Assembly: GCA_002731275.1 (NCBI GenBank)
Contig: PCBK01000186.1
Coordinates: 1-36,397, forward strand
Length of the DNA stretch: 36,397 nucleotides
Direction: 5' to 3'
Source of the DNA: Deltaproteobacteria bacterium
GTDB lineage: Bacteria > Myxococcota_C > UBA6777
Shown: positions 21,272 through 30,189 of the stretch, piece after piece
How positions within the stretch are numbered: position 1 is the first letter of the stretch
Layout of the letters: every line of letters begins with the position of its first letter
Translations under genes and position numbers: made by a program
The notes under the pieces: generated by a model
What the model was told of the DNA's origin: nothing
What the model saw: the letters and a program-made list of their open reading frames with translations, nothing else
Databases searched by the model: none

Positions 21272-22608
21272 CATTAGGCCGTTGGATGACTGCCCCCACC
21301 CCCTCCACACAGATCAAACTCCAAACACTTCTTGACGAACTCTATTCAATGCGCCGCAGCGGTCGACGTCGTGGCCTTGAAGGTATGCAGGCCCTCTTTG
21401 ACGCGCTTGGGCTCTCCACTGACGGTGTACCCGCTGTGCAGATCGCGGGGACCAACGGAAAGGGGTCCACAGCGGCGTTCTTGGCGTCCATTTTGCGTCA
21501 CGCGGGGCTGAAGGTCGGACTCTTCACGAGCCCTCATTTACACACATACAGCGAGCGCTTTCGGATCGACGGGGCACCTGTTTCTGCTGACATCTTGGTC
21601 CCTGTCCTCGAACGAACGATGCGCGCAGCGCGCCAACTGACCCCTCCCGCGTTGTTTTTCGAGGTGACGACCGCTGTGGGGTTCCAACTCTTCAAAGATA
21701 CACAGGTCGATATCGCTGTGTTTGAAGTCGGGTTGGGAGGCCGTCTCGACCCGACGACTTTTCTACCCACTCGCCTCTCTGTGATCACGTCCATTGGACT
21801 CGAACATACACAGTGGCTTGGTGATACGCTCGCTAAAATTGCCCGTGAGAAGGCCGGTATTCTCCGCCCAGGCGTGCCCTACATCTCTGGCGTGGAGCGA
21901 GCTGATGTAAAGGAGGCGATCGACGCTGTTGCAAGGGAGGTTGGAGCAGGGAAGGGGGCATGGTATGGACAGCATTTTGGTCTGGAGGCCAGTGATGCCC
22001 GCTCGTGTCGTGAGGTGAATGTGTGGTCGGCAGAGCGGCGCTTTGAGGGACTGCGACCTGGACTTCACGGGGGGTTTCAACATCGAAACCTCGGCCTCGC
22101 AGTCGCCGCAGCATGTGAGCTACAGAGAGCTGGCTGGTCGATCTCCTCTGGTGCCATACATGACGGGGTGGAAAGTGTTGATTGGTCTGGACGCCTGCAA
22201 CGGATTTTGGTACAAGAAGGCACACTCTGGTTGGATGGCGCACATAACCCTCAAGCGTGTGAGGTGATCGCGGATGAATTTTCGCGAAAGAACCAAACGT
22301 GTCGCGTGTTATTTTCATGCGCAGAGGACAAAAATGTGGTATCGATGTTGCGGACACTTCATCCTGTTGCCTCTTCTCTCACGCTGTGCCCCTTTATTGG
22401 GGGACGTGCGATGTCAAAAGAGGCGCTGTTGGAGGCCGCTCATGAGGCCAATATCCAGGTGAAAACCCGGTGGTTCTCCTCCTCTTCACAAGCGCTCACA
22501 AGGCTGCTTTGTGAGAAAGAGGATGAGGACATTTTGATTGTGGGTTCGTTGTTTCTCGTGGGAGAGTGTCTCTCGTGGTTGCGCACCCACACACCACACG
22601 CGCGTTGA
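21268..22608 (+). CDS. folC: Dihydrofolate synthase / folylpolyglutamate synthase
   Basis: FolC adds glutamate to dihydropteroate and extends folate polyglutamate tails, a cytosolic ATP-dependent Mur-ligase-type reaction. The 446-residue protein is of normal length. Signatures seen: P-loop IAGTNGKGSTAAF, EVGLGGRLDPT, SIGLEHTQWLG, EKAGILRPGV, the VDWSGRLQRI segment and DGAHNPQA. The GTG at 21268 overlaps the stop of the preceding gene by 4 bp, typical of coupled translation; an ATG at 21286 is an alternative that removes six residues. Whether it has both activities cannot be read from the sequence; in bacteria with a single folC it usually does. Confidence 0.95.
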   Translation: MTLGRWMTAPTPSTQIKLQTLLDELYSMRRSGRRRGLEGMQALFDALGLSTDGVPAVQIAGTNGKGSTAAFLASILRHAGLKVGLFTSPHLHTYSERFRIDGAPVSADILVPVLERTMRAARQLTPPALFFEVTTAVGFQLFKDTQVDIAVFEVGLGGRLDPTTFLPTRLSVITSIGLEHTQWLGDTLAKIAREKAGILRPGVPYISGVERADVKEAIDAVAREVGAGKGAWYGQHFGLEASDARSCREVNVWSAERRFEGLRPGLHGGFQHRNLGLAVAAACELQRAGWSISSGAIHDGVESVDWSGRLQRILVQEGTLWLDGAHNPQACEVIADEFSRKNQTCRVLFSCAEDKNVVSMLRTLHPVASSLTLCPFIGGRAMSKEALLEAAHEANIQVKTRWFSSSSQALTRLLCEKEDEDILIVGSLFLVGECLSWLRTHTPHAR

Positions 22609-22849
22609 GGCAAAGCCAAGGAAGTGTGTGTGATACAGGTTGTGACAAGACGAAGTGGACGTATTGGATGAAAGAGATTGGGTCCGAAAGAACAGACTCT
22701 TCCCCTTTTCTTCCAAATCGCTTACTATGCGACGTGGCAAAATGTGATGGCGCTCACATTCTGCACGAGAGATTGAGCGGATCTAGGAGACCACACACCT
22801 CCATCACGAGCTGCTTACTTGCGTGTTATCCCAAACGGTAGTGGGTTCA

Positions 22850-24988
22850 ATGAAGGAAGAGTACAAGTTGTCCTCGAAAGACTCTCAAAGATCAGATGAT
22901 AGAGACCGAGGGAATTGGCTGATTGGTCGAGTCCTTGGTAAGTATCGTCTTGTTAAGTCGATCGGTTCGGGGGCGTTTGCCAGCATCTACGAAGCTGAAC
23001 ACATCCACCTCAATGTCCCCTTCGCCATCAAGATCCTCCACCCCGCCTTTATGAACCACGAAGAGGTCGTCACCCGCTTCTTTCGCGAAGCCCAAGCCGC
23101 GAGCCAACTCCAACACGAAAACGTCGTCTTTATCGCTGACTTTGATGTCGAAGAGGATGTCGGTCCCTACATCGTGATGGAATACCTCGAAGGTAACACC
23201 CTCAAACATCTTGTTGCCGAGGAAGGCGCACTTCCACTTGAGCTTGTCGGCGAAATCTGTCGTCAAATCTGTCAGGTGCTCACACTCGCCCACAGAAAAG
23301 GTATCGTCCACCGCGACCTCAAGCCCGATAACATCTTCCTTGTGGCGCGTGAAATGGGGCGTATCCTCGTCAAGATTCTCGACTTTGGTATCGCTCACCT
23401 CGCCGCAAGCTCCGAGTCGATAACAGGCGCTCGGCTGATGGGGACACCGATCTACATGGCACCCGAACAGTTTCGAGGCGCCTCCAACTCCCCAAGCCTC
23501 GACATCTACTCTTTCGGTGTGATCCTCTATGAGTTGTTGACTGGAAAACCCCCTTTTCAGGGACAAAACGTGCAGCAGTTGGGGATTGAGCACTTGTTGA
23601 TCCCGGCTCCAGAGTTGGACGAATCCTTCCCCTCTGGTCTGCGGCAATTACAAGCACGTCTACTCGCAAAGACACCTGAGGAGAGGCCTTCTGACATGGC
23701 CGAGGTCTGGAGTCTGCTCGCGCCGGCACTCGATCCTGAGGGGCAATTCCCCCATTGGCATCAAAAAGAGCCCCGACTGACCAGCGCCTCCCTGCCCGCG
23801 CTCTCCATTTTGCAGGGCGGCTCCAAGTCCAAAACGCCTCCACCTGCTTCTGGTGGTCTCGTCGAAAATGAGATGACCGCCAAGCACACGCCTGTGAAAG
23901 AGCCCTCTCAACCAGAGGCGCCGAGTATGTCCGACACGATCCTCTCAAGCGATGACTTTCAACTGACACAAGGCCCGTCTGTGCTCGAAGAGGAAGAAAT
24001 CCTCCACTCTGCTGAGGTGATCGATGATATTGAGATGATCGACGACCTTGAGGCGTTTGAGGAGTATCACGAAGACGAGGATTTTATCCCCGATCACGCC
24101 GCAACTGTCGTCGCAAAAAAGAACCACCTCGTGCAACAAGCACAACAACTCTACGCACAGGACGACAAAAAGAAAGACGCGGCGATGCAAATGCTCCAGC
24201 ACGATGGGGCCATTCGCACAAGCGAAACCGATGACACCGGTGAAGTCGAGATGGTCACCTCTGGTGATGTCTGGAAAACCTCTGAGGTGCCGATCCCCTC
24301 GCTCGATGAAGATGTTGACGCGAGCACTGAGATCAAAAGCAACGGCAAAAGACCTTACCCCCGAGTCAACGCCGCAAAGCCCAGGACACCCGTTCCTCCT
24401 GCCAGTTTTCCACCACTCGTCTCACCAACCGGACAATACCAATCGATCCCCAAACCATCCTTTCCTCCTAGTGCTCCACCTCCTGCTCGTACAGGTCCAC
24501 ATGCTGGCCCCGCTGCGCTCCCTGAGTCCCCTACAGGTTCTTTCTCTGCGTTGAGTCAGCCATTCAAAAAGTTTAACCGCAAAGAACGGCGGACTCTCGG
24601 TATTCTTGGAGTTGCGTTCTTGTTTATGTTGCTCGGGATCTTCTTGATGATTTTGCCTGAGCTCTTTGGTAAAACGCAGAAAAAGCCTTTGCCTGAGCAA
24701 AGAAAGTCGGGCTTCATCGAATCAGGTCGAAAAGGTCAGCATATCGACAAGGGAATCGTCCGTGTGAGCTTTATGATACGTCCACCCAATACGGAGGTGT
24801 GGCGAGTTGTTGGTGGTTCTGAGTCCTTCGAAGCTCGTGCGTCTGGGTTGATTTTGCGTGCGAGGGCTGGGCAGACACTCCACATACGTCTCAAACTCGA
24901 CGGTCACCAATCACAAGACATGAAACTCTCGATCCCCAAAAACAAGTCGACCTTTAACGTCTCGGCGACGATGGTCCCCAAAGACTGA
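22850..24988 (+). CDS. Membrane-bound Hanks-type serine/threonine protein kinase
   Basis: The 712-residue protein has a complete N-terminal eukaryotic-type kinase domain (about 31-295): glycine loop GSGAFASIYEA, catalytic Lys61 (FAIKIL), Glu80, HRDLKPDN with catalytic Asp156, DFGIAHL with Asp178, GTPIYMAPEQFRG and DIYSFGVILYELLTG. A long low-complexity linker follows (about 330-570) with KTPPPAS, a very acidic stretch (EVIDDIEMIDDLEAFEEYHE) and a Pro-rich part. One transmembrane segment (about 583-605, LGVAFLFMLLGIFLMI) separates it from a C-terminal extracytoplasmic domain of about 100 residues, beta-rich and PEGA-like. The start is uncertain: ATG 22850 is preferred over GTG 22823 because the protein then starts with hydrophilic residues, though the ribosome site is weak. 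It probably couples an envelope signal to phosphorylation of cytosolic targets. Confidence 0.93.
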   Translation: MKEEYKLSSKDSQRSDDRDRGNWLIGRVLGKYRLVKSIGSGAFASIYEAEHIHLNVPFAIKILHPAFMNHEEVVTRFFREAQAASQLQHENVVFIADFDVEEDVGPYIVMEYLEGNTLKHLVAEEGALPLELVGEICRQICQVLTLAHRKGIVHRDLKPDNIFLVAREMGRILVKILDFGIAHLAASSESITGARLMGTPIYMAPEQFRGASNSPSLDIYSFGVILYELLTGKPPFQGQNVQQLGIEHLLIPAPELDESFPSGLRQLQARLLAKTPEERPSDMAEVWSLLAPALDPEGQFPHWHQKEPRLTSASLPALSILQGGSKSKTPPPASGGLVENEMTAKHTPVKEPSQPEAPSMSDTILSSDDFQLTQGPSVLEEEEILHSAEVIDDIEMIDDLEAFEEYHEDEDFIPDHAATVVAKKNHLVQQAQQLYAQDDKKKDAAMQMLQHDGAIRTSETDDTGEVEMVTSGDVWKTSEVPIPSLDEDVDASTEIKSNGKRPYPRVNAAKPRTPVPPASFPPLVSPTGQYQSIPKPSFPPSAPPPARTGPHAGPAALPESPTGSFSALSQPFKKFNRKERRTLGILGVAFLFMLLGIFLMILPELFGKTQKKPLPEQRKSGFIESGRKGQHIDKGIVRVSFMIRPPNTEVWRVVGGSESFEARASGLILRARAGQTLHIRLKLDGHQSQDMKLSIPKNKSTFNVSATMVPKD

Positions 24989-25046
24989 GTGACGTAAGAC
25001 TGCCCTCTAGGTTTACTCTGCCTACCTGTATCCCCTACATACTTCT

Positions 25047-25595
25047 CTATTCGTCTTCTTCACTTGAAGTGAGCGCAGTCTTGGCTTGTTTGGACTTTCT
25101 TTTGGAAGCGGAAGCCAACTCGATATCGACCTGTTCGACCTGAAAACCTCGCTGTTCAAGGTGTGTTTTCATCGCCGGGAGATGGCGTTTGAGGGTGCGT
25201 TTTACGCTGAGGGTCTTGGCGATCATCGTCGCCGAAACTTTGCCCTCATGCATCCTAATGCGCAGCTGAAGTCCGCCAAAGATCTGTGGTTTGAGCGTGA
25301 TCCAAAACTCATTTCCGCCATCTGGATGCTCTCCAAGCAGCGCTTGCTGACCGAGCTTCTCGAACACTTCGGGACGTTCTTCTTTTTTTACAGCGGGCAG
25401 CTCATTTGGGGGTGGTTCTGCGTGCGGTGAGGGAGGTAAGGCGAGGGGGGCTTGGACGAGCTCTGGTGGTTTTTGTGTGATAGGATTTGCCGAGCGAAAG
25501 GGGGCGATCGCGGTCTCTTGTTCGATCGGGTTGTTTTTCTGCTTGAGGGCCTTTTTTACCACTTTGGGGAGCTTCCCTTTGGCTTTGCGACCCAT
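25047..25595 (-). CDS. Small protein with a FliK C-terminal-like (hook-length control) domain
   Basis: The 182-residue protein has a basic N-terminus (MGRKAKGKLPKVVKKALKQK), a Pro-rich flexible middle (about 35-75) and a C-terminal domain (about 94-160) reading FWITLKPQIFGGLQLRIRMH ... ATMIAKTLSVKRTLKRHLPA ... LEQRGFQVEQVDIEL. This is the pattern of the FliK/type III secretion substrate-specificity domain (LxPxxLGxLxVRI... LRxxLPxLRxxLExxG). It is much shorter than flagellar FliK, which normally has a long ruler part, and no flagellar or secretion gene is nearby. GAAAGGAA precedes the ATG at 25595; upstream in-frame residues look non-coding. It could be a stand-alone switch protein for a distant secretion apparatus, or a domain reused elsewhere. 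The domain call is by eye. Confidence 0.65.
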   Translation of the reverse strand: MGRKAKGKLPKVVKKALKQKNNPIEQETAIAPFRSANPITQKPPELVQAPLALPPSPHAEPPPNELPAVKKEERPEVFEKLGQQALLGEHPDGGNEFWITLKPQIFGGLQLRIRMHEGKVSATMIAKTLSVKRTLKRHLPAMKTHLEQRGFQVEQVDIELASASKRKSKQAKTALTSSEEDE

Positions 25596-25677
25596 GAGCG
25601 TTCCTTTCGAATGACGTTGTGGGAGCGATCTCTTACAAGGACAATAACACACAGCATACAGGGTTTTGTGTCAGGTC

Positions 25678-26805
25678 TCAATCCCTCAGGATGGAGCGGG
25701 AGATGACGATGCGTTGGACTTCGCTGGTGCCTTCGTAGATCGTGGTGACTTTGCAATCGCGGAAGAGTCTCTCTACAGCAGTCTCTTCATTACATCCGGC
25801 TTCGCCGAGGAGAGCGACTGCACGTTGGCAGATCTCATTGGCGATCTCTGTGCTGTAGGCTTTGGCCATCGCGGCCTTTTCGGAGAAGGGACGTTTTTGG
25901 TCCTTGAGCCAGGCTGCACGAAGGATGAGCAGCTTGGCTGCGGAAGCCTTGCTCGTCATCTCTGCGAGCCACTGCCTCTGTTCGCCGTTGAGTGTGTCTT
26001 GGGTGCGCTTGAGGTAGGTGTGTGTCTCTTCAATTGCGCGCATCGCGATCCCGAGGGCTTGTGAGGCCACTCCAATCCGTCCACCATCAAGTGCGGTCAT
26101 CGCGATACGGAATCCGCGTCCTGATTCGCCCATCTTCCTCGATTGGGGGACACGGCAATCCTCGAACTGTAAAGAGACCGTCGTGCTCGCACGTAGGCCC
26201 ATTTTGTCTTCTTTTCGTCCAATGTGGAAACCTTCATCTTCGGGCTCGACGAGGTAGGTGGTGATCCCTCTTGTTCCTTCGCCTTCGCCTGTACGGGTCC
26301 ATACAACAAAGACGCCTGCGTGTGTTCCCGATGAGATCCAACATTTCTCACCGTTGATGATCACATCATCCCCTTCAAACTGCACTTTGGTGTTGAGCGC
26401 TCCTGCGTCTGAACCTGCGCCGGGTTCGGACAGCGCAAAGGAGCCCGCGATGTATTCTCCGCTGAGGATTTTGGGGATGTACTTGTCGATTTGTTCTTGT
26501 GTGCCGTAATGGGAGATGGTCTCAGCGACCATGCTGGAGACAGCGACAGTGACGGCGGTCGAACTACAAGCCTTTGCGAGCTCCATAATGGCGAGCGCGT
26601 AAGAGATGGAGGAGGCACCATGCCCACCTTTCTCCTTGGGGACGGTCAGGCCTGTCAGGCCGTGTTCTGCGCAGGCTTTGATCGCGTCGGCTGGGAAGGT
26701 CTCATCACGATCCCATTCGGCTGCATAAGGTGCAACATACTCCGCTGCGAAGTTGGCGGCTCTTTGTTGGATGTCTTGTTGCTCTTGCGTCAATTGGAAG
26801 TTCAC
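25678..26805 (-). CDS. Acyl-CoA dehydrogenase
   Basis: This FAD enzyme of 375 residues introduces the alpha-beta double bond in acyl-CoA (beta-oxidation or amino-acid breakdown). Motifs: the FAD/substrate block FALSEPGAGSDAG, WISSGTHAGVFVVWTRT, KMGLRASTTVSLQFEDCRVP, GRIGVASQALGIA, and the catalytic base Glu358 in TTIYEGTSEVQRIVISRSIL, placed as in short-chain/glutaryl types. The usual R-x-Q-F-G-x-P segment after the GIA helix is absent: the sequence is LKRTQDTLNGEQRQWLAEM instead, an oddity that may affect FAD contact between subunits. The start is GTG at 26805, supported by GGAGGAG just upstream. No electron-transfer flavoprotein or other beta-oxidation gene is adjacent, so the substrate is unknown. 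Confidence 0.92.
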   Translation of the reverse strand: MNFQLTQEQQDIQQRAANFAAEYVAPYAAEWDRDETFPADAIKACAEHGLTGLTVPKEKGGHGASSISYALAIMELAKACSSTAVTVAVSSMVAETISHYGTQEQIDKYIPKILSGEYIAGSFALSEPGAGSDAGALNTKVQFEGDDVIINGEKCWISSGTHAGVFVVWTRTGEGEGTRGITTYLVEPEDEGFHIGRKEDKMGLRASTTVSLQFEDCRVPQSRKMGESGRGFRIAMTALDGGRIGVASQALGIAMRAIEETHTYLKRTQDTLNGEQRQWLAEMTSKASAAKLLILRAAWLKDQKRPFSEKAAMAKAYSTEIANEICQRAVALLGEAGCNEETAVERLFRDCKVTTIYEGTSEVQRIVISRSILRD

Positions 26806-26871
26806 GCTGCTCTCTCCTCCTCAGGTCATCTTAAGAAAAAGGCTTATCTGTGTCATTGGCTACGAAGTGGA

Positions 26872-27705
26872 TCACTCTGTGGCTGTCTCTATTGTAGGTA
26901 GGCAGCCTTGAAAATCAACAGGATCATGTGCACATATCAAAGTGACATCGTCTTGGTGGGTGTGAGCGAGGTGTTGAAGACGCTTGGCGTTCTCGATCCT
27001 CATGGATTTTTTCCATTGCACGGAGGATTCGAATAGTTTTATCCCAAACGGGACCTTCCCTCTCTCGGGATAGATTTGGGCGCGGTGGAAGTAAGCATCA
27101 CCGCAGTGGAGGAGCCAGTCTTCACCGCGTTTGAGCGCGACACTACAGTGTCCTTGGCTATGTCCGAAGGTTGGTATCATCAAAAACTCCGGTGGCAAAC
27201 CTCTGAGCGCGTGGATGGCTTCAAAGCCAAACCAGTCTTCGCCTGCATCTTCGTAGCTCTCCCATTGTACATCGTGGGCGAGTTGGCGGGGGATATACCT
27301 CTGTTTGTTCTTTCGGCTGAGCGCTGCATCCAGCTCTCTTTTGTGGACGTGGACTTTGGCATGTGGGAAATCTGCGAGTCCACCTGCGTGGTCGAGATCA
27401 AGGTGGGTTGGGATGATGTGGCGAACATCACTCGGTTGGAATCCCAAAGCCTTCACTTGCGCGATGGCTGTTTCTTGTGGTTTGTACACAGGTCCAGAGA
27501 GTAGATCAAAGAAGGCGCCCAAGCGGCGTGGATGATCAATGTCGTGTTGGCCGATCCCTGTATCGATGAGGACAAGACCGTCTTCTGATTCGACGAGGAG
27601 GCAATGACAGACGAGCTCTCCTCTGGCAAAGAAGCCACCTGTACCGTTAAGCAGCTGCGCACATATCGGGCATAACGTCCCACAATTGAGGTGGTGTATC
27701 TTCAT
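26872..27705 (-). CDS. Metallo-beta-lactamase-fold hydrolase
   Basis: The 277-residue protein begins MKIHHLNCGTLCPICAQLLN and has the fold's motifs: LVLIDTGIGQHD, THLDLDHAGGL (His101, Asp103, Asp105, His106; the usual second His is Asp, a common variant), PTFGHSQGHCSVAL (third ligand His) and LLHCGDAYFHRAQ (bridging Asp). It resembles the large AttM/lactonase-like cytosolic subgroup, so N-acyl-homoserine-lactone or another ester hydrolysis is possible but not shown. AAAGG lies upstream of the ATG at 27705; the frame is open for 52 more codons, but those residues look non-coding. It is transcribed divergently from hemD, with about 150 bp between the start codons. Confidence 0.85.
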   Translation of the reverse strand: MKIHHLNCGTLCPICAQLLNGTGGFFARGELVCHCLLVESEDGLVLIDTGIGQHDIDHPRRLGAFFDLLSGPVYKPQETAIAQVKALGFQPSDVRHIIPTHLDLDHAGGLADFPHAKVHVHKRELDAALSRKNKQRYIPRQLAHDVQWESYEDAGEDWFGFEAIHALRGLPPEFLMIPTFGHSQGHCSVALKRGEDWLLHCGDAYFHRAQIYPERGKVPFGIKLFESSVQWKKSMRIENAKRLQHLAHTHQDDVTLICAHDPVDFQGCLPTIETATE

Positions 27706-27853
27706 CAAAAAGACCTTTCGTATTTGTGCCACAGAGAACCCTCGATATGCTGTTTGTGGCACGGAGGGTGTGGCGAAGAAGATATGATGATTGTGTCTGC
27801 ACGGGAGGGTAGGGTAGCTTGCGTACAAAAGCAAGAAGGAGAACAAAAACAAC

Positions 27854-28621
27854 ATGCACATTATGATTACACGACAACGAGAGCAGGCCGTGACGCTTCA
27901 ACAAAAGCTCGAAGCATCTGGCTGGGAGGTCTCTCTTGTCCCACTCGTCGAGTGTGTGATGTTGTCTCCGCCTGGACTTGAGGACACACTCGCTCACTTC
28001 GAATCCTTTGACGGTTTGTTGTTGACGAGCGCGAACGCAGTCCGTGCATTTTATCATCACTGGCAGACGACTCCAGGGCTCCCCGACTTTTCGTCTCTTT
28101 CGTCTGTCTATGAGGTCTCCTGTGTGGGCCGCGCGACAGCGCGGCAGCTCACTGCGTACGGTGTCAAAACAGATCGCCTCCCTGCGATCGCACACGCGGC
28201 CTCATTACTCGACTCTTTGCTACAGGACGATGTCAGCGGGCGACGATATCTATTTCCGTGCTCTGTGGAGGCCAGGGATGTATTGCCTGCAGGGCTTGAG
28301 CTGGCTGGGGCAACTGTTGTGCGTCTGCCGCTCTATAAGATGGCCCAAAGGAGCGTCGATGTGACAACGTGGGCGGAGCAGGTTGAGGCTGGGGTGTTCG
28401 ACGTGATCACATTTACGAGTCCTTCGATTGTGCGGGCGTTTGTGGAGATCTTTTCGCCTGCGTTTGTGGAACGTGTGCGTGGGTGTTTTGTATGTGCGTC
28501 GATTGGACCGACGACGAGTGAGGCGCTGCGAGCGGCTGGTTTGGTCCCTGAAGTGGAGGCCAAGCAACCCGGCCTTGACGGTCTTGTCAAGGCGATTCAG
28601 ATGTGGTCTCTTGACGACTGA
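27854..28621 (+). CDS. hemD: Uroporphyrinogen-III synthase
   Basis: HemD closes and isomerises hydroxymethylbilane to uroporphyrinogen III in tetrapyrrole synthesis. The 255-residue protein has the weakly conserved family features: MITRQREQA at the start, FDGLLLTSANAVRAF, VSCVGRATARQLTAYG, LFPCSVEARDVLPAGLELAG, PLYKM, FDVITFTSPSIVRAF and CASIGPTTSEALRAAGLVP. GAAGGAG is 12-18 nt before the ATG at 27854; an internal ATG at 27863 is better spaced and also possible. hemL follows after about 95 bp on the same strand, which supports the haem role. Confidence 0.88.
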   Translation: MHIMITRQREQAVTLQQKLEASGWEVSLVPLVECVMLSPPGLEDTLAHFESFDGLLLTSANAVRAFYHHWQTTPGLPDFSSLSSVYEVSCVGRATARQLTAYGVKTDRLPAIAHAASLLDSLLQDDVSGRRYLFPCSVEARDVLPAGLELAGATVVRLPLYKMAQRSVDVTTWAEQVEAGVFDVITFTSPSIVRAFVEIFSPAFVERVRGCFVCASIGPTTSEALRAAGLVPEVEAKQPGLDGLVKAIQMWSLDD

Positions 28622-28716
28622 GAGGGCATTCGTGCATCGTTTGTGCGATCCTCCGCGATTGGACGTGGTCCTTTGTGCGTGAGCCCCTATGAGTGAACCC
28701 TGGAAGGAGAAGATAG

Positions 28717-30015
28717 ATGAGTTTGACATTATCAAATAGTCGAGAGTGGATGGAGCGTGCGCAGGATTGGATGCCTGGAGGTGTGAATTCACCTGTCAGA
28801 GCGTACAAGGCTGTTGGAGGGACGCCGCCGTGGATCAAGCGCGGAAAGGGTGCGTACATCTGGGATGAAGATGAAAACCAATACATCGATTATGTTGGTT
28901 CATGGGGGCCGATGATCGTCGGCCATGCACACCCTGAGGTTGTCGAAGCGATTCAGCAAACAGCGGCACTTGGGACGAGTTACGGTGCGCCGACGAGTAA
29001 TGAAGTCAGGATCGCACAAAAGATCAACGAATTCTTCCCCTCTATCGAGATGGTGAGGCTCGTCAACTCTGGGACGGAGGCGACGATGAGCGCGATCCGT
29101 CTCGCACGTGCAGCCACCAAGCGCGACAAGATTATCAAGTTCTCTGGCTGTTACCACGGCCACGCTGACTCCTTTTTGATCGCCGCAGGCTCTGGAGCGA
29201 TGACCTTTGGTGTGCCTAGTAGCCCTGGTGTTACGAGTGGGACGGCTGCCGATACCCTCCTCGCCGAGTACAACGATCTCGAAGGGGTCAAAGAACTCTT
29301 CGCCCAAAATGCCTCACAAATTGCTGCCGTAATTATCGAACCTATTCCCGGAAATATGGGGCTTATTGCACCTGCTGATGGGTTCTTGCAAGGGTTGCGT
29401 ACGTTGACTGAGCAAGAGGGCGCGTTGTTGATCTTCGACGAAGTGATGACTGGATTTCGCGTCGCACCAGGCGGAGCGCAAGAGCTTTGTGGTGTCGAAC
29501 CTGATTTGACGACCCTTGGGAAGGTGATCGGGGGTGGATTGCCTGTCGGTGCGTATGGTGGAAAGCGCAAGTGGATGGAGTTGATCGCACCGAGTGGACC
29601 TGTGTATCAGGCGGGAACGCTCTCAGGTAACCCGTTGGCAGTTGCGGCAGGGATGAAGACCCTTGAGCTATTGCAACGTGACGGATTTTACGAGGGCCTC
29701 GAAGCACAATGTCAAAAGCTCGAAGAGGGGCTTCGTGGGAACCTCAAAGAGCTCGATTTACCTTTGCAGATCAATCGTTTTGGTTCGATGATTTGTCTAT
29801 TTTTCTCCGAGCAGCCTGTTGTGGACTTTGCGACCGCAAAACAAACGGACACAAAGGCTTTTGCGACGTACTTTCAGTTGATGTTGGAGCAGGGGATCTT
29901 TTTGCCTGCGTCGCAGTTTGAAGCGTTGTTCGTGTCTGCCTCTCACAGTGATGAAGATATTGCCCGCACAGTCGAGGCGAACAAAAAAGCGCTCGCGCAG
30001 GTCTTTCAAAAGTAG
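28717..30015 (+). CDS. hemL: Glutamate-1-semialdehyde 2,1-aminomutase
   Basis: HemL converts glutamate-1-semialdehyde to 5-aminolevulinate in the C5 route to haem, a cytosolic PLP enzyme. The 432-residue protein has normal length and motifs: MPGGVNSPVRAY, VNSGTEATMSAIRLAR, FSGCYHGHADSFL, the aspartate block LLIFDEVMTGFR, and the PLP lysine Lys269 in TTLGKVIGGGLPVGAYGG. AAGGAG (28704-28709) is well placed for the ATG at 28717. With hemD directly upstream it forms part of a tetrapyrrole gene group; other hem genes must lie outside the window. Confidence 0.97.
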   Translation: MSLTLSNSREWMERAQDWMPGGVNSPVRAYKAVGGTPPWIKRGKGAYIWDEDENQYIDYVGSWGPMIVGHAHPEVVEAIQQTAALGTSYGAPTSNEVRIAQKINEFFPSIEMVRLVNSGTEATMSAIRLARAATKRDKIIKFSGCYHGHADSFLIAAGSGAMTFGVPSSPGVTSGTAADTLLAEYNDLEGVKELFAQNASQIAAVIIEPIPGNMGLIAPADGFLQGLRTLTEQEGALLIFDEVMTGFRVAPGGAQELCGVEPDLTTLGKVIGGGLPVGAYGGKRKWMELIAPSGPVYQAGTLSGNPLAVAAGMKTLELLQRDGFYEGLEAQCQKLEEGLRGNLKELDLPLQINRFGSMICLFFSEQPVVDFATAKQTDTKAFATYFQLMLEQGIFLPASQFEALFVSASHSDEDIARTVEANKKALAQVFQK

Positions 30016-30189
30016 AGAGGAAAGAGGGTGAGGGGGTTGGTCATCTTCTGAAACATTGTCGTTTTTTTGCGTTTGTAGAGCGTCCTCCATTAGATTGGTG
30101 ATGGATCAAATGACGACTTACGCATAACAAGTCACACATACCCCCTCACATGAATAGATTTCATAAAGAAAAGAAGGAGATGGCCGAAG

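Noticed and set aside
22892-23647. 251-codon minus-strand open frame
   Set aside because: Antisense to the kinase domain, whose catalytic motifs are all present on the plus strand.
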